Shown here in pieces: positions 59,589-64,000 of a stretch of DNA of 64,000 bases; the stretch's first letter is position 1; each line of letters opens with the position of its first letter. The translations under genes were made by a program, and so were the position numbers. A model generated the notes under the pieces. That model was not told the origin of the DNA, did no database searches, and saw only the letters and a program-made list of their open reading frames with translations. Location: assembly GCA_002081555.1 (NCBI GenBank), contig MZNV01002869.1, forward strand, positions 1 through 64,000. Direction: 5' to 3'. The DNA is from Protostelium mycophagum. Lineage: Eukaryota > Evosea > Variosea > Protosteliida > Protosteliaceae.

Positions 59589-62500
59589 TGGACACACAGA
59601 AGGAATCAGACAAGATGTACGTGATCGGTAATTCTGCTTTTCTCACCAAAGAAGGTCTTAGAATATGTGCACATCTCCTCTAAAAATCCTGCAAATTTAT
59701 GGGAATACCTTGACAATCATAAAGGATTCGCATCTCAAGAATCGATGGATCAAATAAGAAAGTTAATTGTAGGCGTGATAGACGACACTATCAATGACTC
59801 TCCTGTTGCAATTGATCAAATCCAAACACCAAAAAGCGGTGAAGAAGACACACACCTCAGTATGGTTGCCAAACTAAATCTCGCCAAGTGCGCAATTAAT
59901 CAATCAGCATTTCGAATGTAACATTTCCAGGTTCTTCTTTTTCAAATTAACAGTGATCAAATTCACTTTAGAGCATGGATTGGACCAATTCTTTGAGGTG
60001 ATTTGCGGCTTTCTAAAAAAAATTGAATTATTCAGGTTCATTTATGCAGCGAGCCACCTGATGAAGTGGTGATGTTGTTTCAGAAGGAATTAGTCATGTG
60101 GTCACCGGCACAATTTCTGGCAAAGTATGCTCATCTTCGATAAAATCTCTACAAATAAAGACTTCTGGGATCTGTACAGATTCTTCGCATCTGCGAATAA
60201 AAGGATGAAATCCCGCTATTTTTACAAGCTCAAAGCAAACCTCCCAGAGGGTGATGAACCCCGGCCACCACACAACGGCTGCTCCAAGGCAACATAATGT
60301 TTAGGAAGAAAGGAAGTATCAGCAGTGGTTCAAGGAAAGAAGAGTTCTCTCTATCGAGCAGCTTGGACGATAAAAAATTCAACCATGAATCGAAGAGTGC
60401 CTCAGGCGGGAACATTAAGAAGAACTCGCGTGCCTCTGCAGCCTTTCAGTTGTCACATGTCTTTGAAGGTCTTAGGAGAGCCAAGGATGATAGTGACAGC
60501 CTCACCATTCGGAGGCTATCTTCTGATCCTTTGGCAATGGCTCTCCCCCAGAGAAAGAGAAAGAACAAGTTGGAAACGCCAGCACACACACAGAAAGCTG
60601 TAGACTTGGCAGGCATTGTCTTCGCAGAATTGAGTGACCGTTCGTTGCACAAGGTAATCTCACCCAACATTTATTGTTCTTAGGAAGGTTTCAGGTCAGA
60701 AGATCGTTTGAGGAGTCTCCCATTCGAAAAAGACTGAAAGTCTTATCTGAAGATCCTTGGAGATATGAAATTGTACCAGAACAGGTAGCAAGGAGTCAGT
60801 TTTATATCAATAGACTTCTGAGGATTTAGGTTCTTTTGAAGATCTTCTCTTTCTTGAATGTCAGTGACATCTGTTCTTTATCACAACTCAATTCAACATG
60901 GTACGAATACACAGACATCTGTCCAGTCTGGAAGACGTTCCTTATTCAGACATATAACCGACCAGAAAACTTGGTGAACTCTGTCATGGAAAATGAACGA
61001 CCGTCGTGGCGAGAATTATTCATGCAACATGGTATGGATGTTCACATCTAAAATAGATCATTCTGACATTGACAGCCATACTGGGAGGAATTACGGTCTC
61101 AGAAGCTGAACGGTATCTCTTATTGTTTCCCTCAACACCAGACTACGAACATGACAGGACCGCCTTGTGTGTAAAGCTGATGGTGAGCGTCTTGACGTGC
61201 CGAAGCTGTACCAAGACTCACCCTCGACCAGGATTACTTTAAAAAAACAGATCAGATCGATCTGATGCACAAGAAGGCCATCCAGATCTTAAACCTTCAC
61301 TTGTCCTTCAACAACTTTAACGAGGCCGCCCAAGTGCTCCTATACCAAGCTTCTCTTTATAAATGGAATAAGCCTTATAAGCATCCACTAGCAGACGAAC
61401 CCTCTTGGAATCTCCCCGCCACGAAAGACGTTTTTCCCAAAGAAAGTCTGTTTGAAAGAAAGACAAGGCTCTATCTGCAAGCTGCAAAATGTTTTTCCGA
61501 CGGGAAATACTGGGAGAGGGGTATAGAGTTGCTTCAAGAGTTGAGAGTCGTGCACGAAGACAACATCAACGAGAAATTACTACTCGACATGGAGGTAACT
61601 CTTTGTTGGAACTGTGTGCCTCTTTAGAAATAAAATCATTCAGGAGAAAGAGAATATGATGAGAAATGACCTGGAAACAAAGGAGAGATTTTTCGAAGAA
61701 TATTTCTTTGTGGAATTTCATGGGAAGGGATGGCTGAAGGATTTGATGGTGAGAATCTATGTAAACAGAAGTGGTAATGGTCAACAGGACAAACAATTCG
61801 TATATAAAGGAGCAGAAGTGGAGAGAATCGGTGACTTTGCGGCAAAAGTGAAATCACGTTTTCCAGGCAGCCAGATTGTACATTCACAAGATATGCCTGC
61901 TGCAGTGGGACAATGTAGATTTATGCTGCCATATTAAAACAGACTTATGCGTTGTAGATGCACACGTAAGGCCTTGTACACCAATAGATCGCCTCCCCAA
62001 GTCTGTCGCAGAGGAACATGGAATATGGCAGAGTGGACAGAAGTCAGTTGATGACGGCAAGCGTAATTTTGACGTCTATAATAATGTGAGCATGTTTATG
62101 TTCTCTCGCCCCTTTCGTAAGGGAAAAAAGACGGCCAATGAGTTTGAGGTAAATTTATTTCTCTTCTTTCAGCTGCAAATAATACTATCAACTATTTGTA
62201 AGTCGTGTAGCCTCTCCTTGGCTCCCAAAAATACATCTTTGAGTGAAGCTATAGATCATCAAAACATTCACAAAAAACACTGTAGAATGCGTTCTGTGAC
62301 CTACTTGCAAAAAAATAGTTTTTACTCATCGCTGAAATGAATAGGACATGTGGATACAGAGAACTTACCTCTTCACAAAAGATAGATTTCCCAACATGCA
62401 CAGAAGATCTGCCATCATAAGAGTTATACAAGTATGAGCAATTCATTCTTCCGGTCGTCCACTGTGGAGTGTTTAAAGACGGGGATTAATTTTTACAGAT

Positions 62501-64000
62501 TGAGATCGGTCCCGTGGCAAATGCTGCGAAAATGATGAAGGACAAGAACAAACAACTGAGCGATGTTATTCAGAGGGTGAAGATAAAAGGGTGGAAGGCT
62601 GATTTCTCCATGGCGCTCAACGGAGTTGTAGATGCCGCTGTATCCGGTGGAGTAGCCATGTTCTGTGAGTCTTTACCATTCTACAATGATGAAAGAAATT
62701 GAAAATTAGTAGCAAAGTTCTTGTCAGAGTCGTATATACAGGAGAACCCCTCTGAAGGACGGAACGTCAAAAAACTTCAAGATGCATTGATTAAACAATC
62801 TGACCTGTTGGAGGATGGACTCTCTCTGCACAAGGAGATCATGCCCACAACCATGAACGCTCTCCATCAAAAGATGGAGAATTTTTTTGAACGATGGAAA
62901 GTCGCGGCGAGGATCGGTAATCCGATAGAAGTGGTTTTAGACAAGGTGGTCAGCGATCCAGACAAAGACAGAATCATTCTGGCACAATCTCTCATCAGAA
63001 GATATCTCGCCATAAAGAGAAGGAGAAAATTGCTGGACCTCCGAAAGACAATCAAGCAAAACATTTCTATGAAACACGCGGTGGGAGATCATCCACTTCA
63101 GCTTGGTATCGCGATGGACCTGCCAGTCATAGAGGACATACAGTCTTTCACTCCAAGAAACAGGCCAGATCATAGGATTGCCGCTCCTCCCCAGGTAGTT
63201 CTATTTATCTTCTTTCTGGATGGAGAGTATTCGGTCTACATAGAATCTATTATTGAACAACGATAGCCCAGCCGAGTTAATCTCTTCTTGAGCAAGTCTA
63301 TGTCGACTGCAACGATGTTCCCATTAGAGAGGAAGTTAAGACGGAGTCGATCATATGAGGTGAACACTCTCATTATTCTTTTGTGTAATAACTTGTGCGT
63401 TGTAGAATGCGCCAAAATTGGAGGAGGTGAAGCGCAAGCTGATACAGGATGCAGCCACACTTGAAAGTGCAATCGGAGGGATGGAATGTTTCAAAGAAGT
63501 CATACATGAAGAGGTCTGTGTCTCTCCACTCGTCGCTAGGATGCGCAGAGGCTCAGGAAGGAGACCAAAATCACACGCATATGCTGAACAAGATAACACA
63601 TGGAAGAGAGGTATCAAACCCACCACCACAAGAATTCCATAATCATATTACACCCAACAAGCCAGAACCAATCACACGCGCGAATACGACACGAACACCA
63701 TCACCACAGAATGTCCCCACCCCGAGATCCCTTGTACGTACCAACTCATCTACAACGCCAAGGGGTTTGTCCTCACCGAGAAATTCTTCGTCTAAGACAG
63801 GGTCACCAAGAACTCCAAAAACTACTTCACCGATACATATGATCACCTCTTCGCCAAGAAGTTCACCAACAAAGATGGGCTCACCAAGATTAGGCTCTCC
63901 GAAAACCACCTCACCGATACACATGGTCCATTCTCCACCAAGAGGTTCACCAACAAAGATGGTGACAAGCTCTCCAAGGACAACATCACCGGTTCATATG
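59589..64000 (+). CDS. DOCK-family Rho GEF with N-terminal F-box, 3' end outside window
   Basis: Predicted activator of Rac/Cdc42-type GTPases. The start at 59589 reads MDTQKESDKMY and joins VLEYVHISSKNPANLWEYLD. An unassigned helical region follows. A 62-nt phase-1 intron (60251-60312) can join it in frame to GSISSGSRKEEFS; otherwise a second gene would start at ATG 60297, which overlaps a TAA. Next is an F-box (VLLKIFSFLNVSDICSLSQL, then STWYEYTDICPVWKTFL) near 60830-60960. The DHR2 catalytic region spans about 61260-62990: LNLHLSFNNFNEAAQVLLYQ, KETRLYLQ-type helices, YWERGIELLQEL, EFHGKGWLKD, FVYKGAEVERIGDFAAKVKS, then FRKGKKTANEFEDMWIQRTY and late helices VSGGVAMFLAKFLSESYIQE. The C-terminal tail is basic and Ser-Pro-rich with repeated TTSPIHM units and runs off the window. 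A DHR1/C2 domain is not seen. Confidence 0.78.
63690..64000 (+). repeat. Ser-Pro repeat in the DOCK C-terminal tail
   Basis: Degenerate in-frame repeats encode units like GSPKTTSPIHM and SPRGSPTKM, at least three times (near 63825, 63905 and 63985). The tail is rich in Ser-Pro and Arg/Lys, which suggests a proline-directed phosphorylation region or a microtubule-binding tail. It is truncated by the window edge. Confidence 0.7.

Noticed and set aside
1-64000. CRISPR array from the recurrent 12-bp word
   Set aside because: Copies are irregularly spaced over tens of kilobases and in both orientations, and the DNA is eukaryotic.
1-64000. tRNA or rRNA genes
   Set aside because: No B-box-like GGTTCGAnTCC with a matching A-box, cloverleaf or rRNA-like sequence was seen in any spacer.

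Overview
The window looks like nuclear DNA of a free-living protist, most likely an amoebozoan. This is inferred from gene content and architecture; no rRNA or marker gene proves it. Genes lie on both strands, are close together and are cut by many short GT-AG introns, mostly about 35-60 nt with some over 100 nt. There are no operons, Shine-Dalgarno sites, CRISPR arrays or tRNA genes that I can see. Gene spans below include introns. Exon joins were worked out by hand from frame and splice sites, so individual junctions may be off by one alternative site.

Layout: (1) 1-1772 is AT-rich, low-coding DNA, perhaps with a mobile-element fossil. (2) 1773-10113 holds a YqaJ/lambda-exonuclease-type nuclease (+), a short-chain dehydrogenase (-), an F-BAR/HR1/SH3 membrane-bending protein (+) and a FAD oxidoreductase fused to a Rieske domain (-). 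(3) 10448-19455 holds the ribosome-biogenesis helicase Drs1/DDX27 (-) divergent from mitochondrial-type IF2 (+). (4) 19674-32721 is one giant gene for the lipid-transfer protein VPS13 (+). (5) 32788-38284 holds a secreted ependymin-like protein (-), a mitochondrial carrier (+), a doubtful small ORF (-) and a bacterial-type trehalose enzyme, TreZ (+). (6) 38340-44541 is a large seven-helix membrane protein with a long Cys-rich ectodomain (-). (7) 45257-59456 holds importin-11 (+), dolichol kinase (-), a tandem thioredoxin-fold protein (+), casein kinase 1 (-) and a SulP/STAS/cNMP-like transporter (+). (8) 59589 to the window end is a DOCK-family Rho GEF preceded by an F-box, open at its 3' end.

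Functionally this is ordinary chromosomal housekeeping and membrane/cytoskeleton content: VPS13, F-BAR, DOCK and CK1 for membrane traffic and motility, Drs1, IF2 and importin-11 for ribosome and transport functions. A few genes look horizontally acquired or lineage-specific: the nuclease, TreZ, the FAD-Rieske fusion and the ependymin-like protein.

The most unusual signal is non-coding: a short word, CTCGTTGTAGAT or its complement, occurs dozens of times in introns, exons and spacers. In sense orientation its TAG often forms the 3' splice site. Several other short-repeat and hairpin families also live mainly in the introns.
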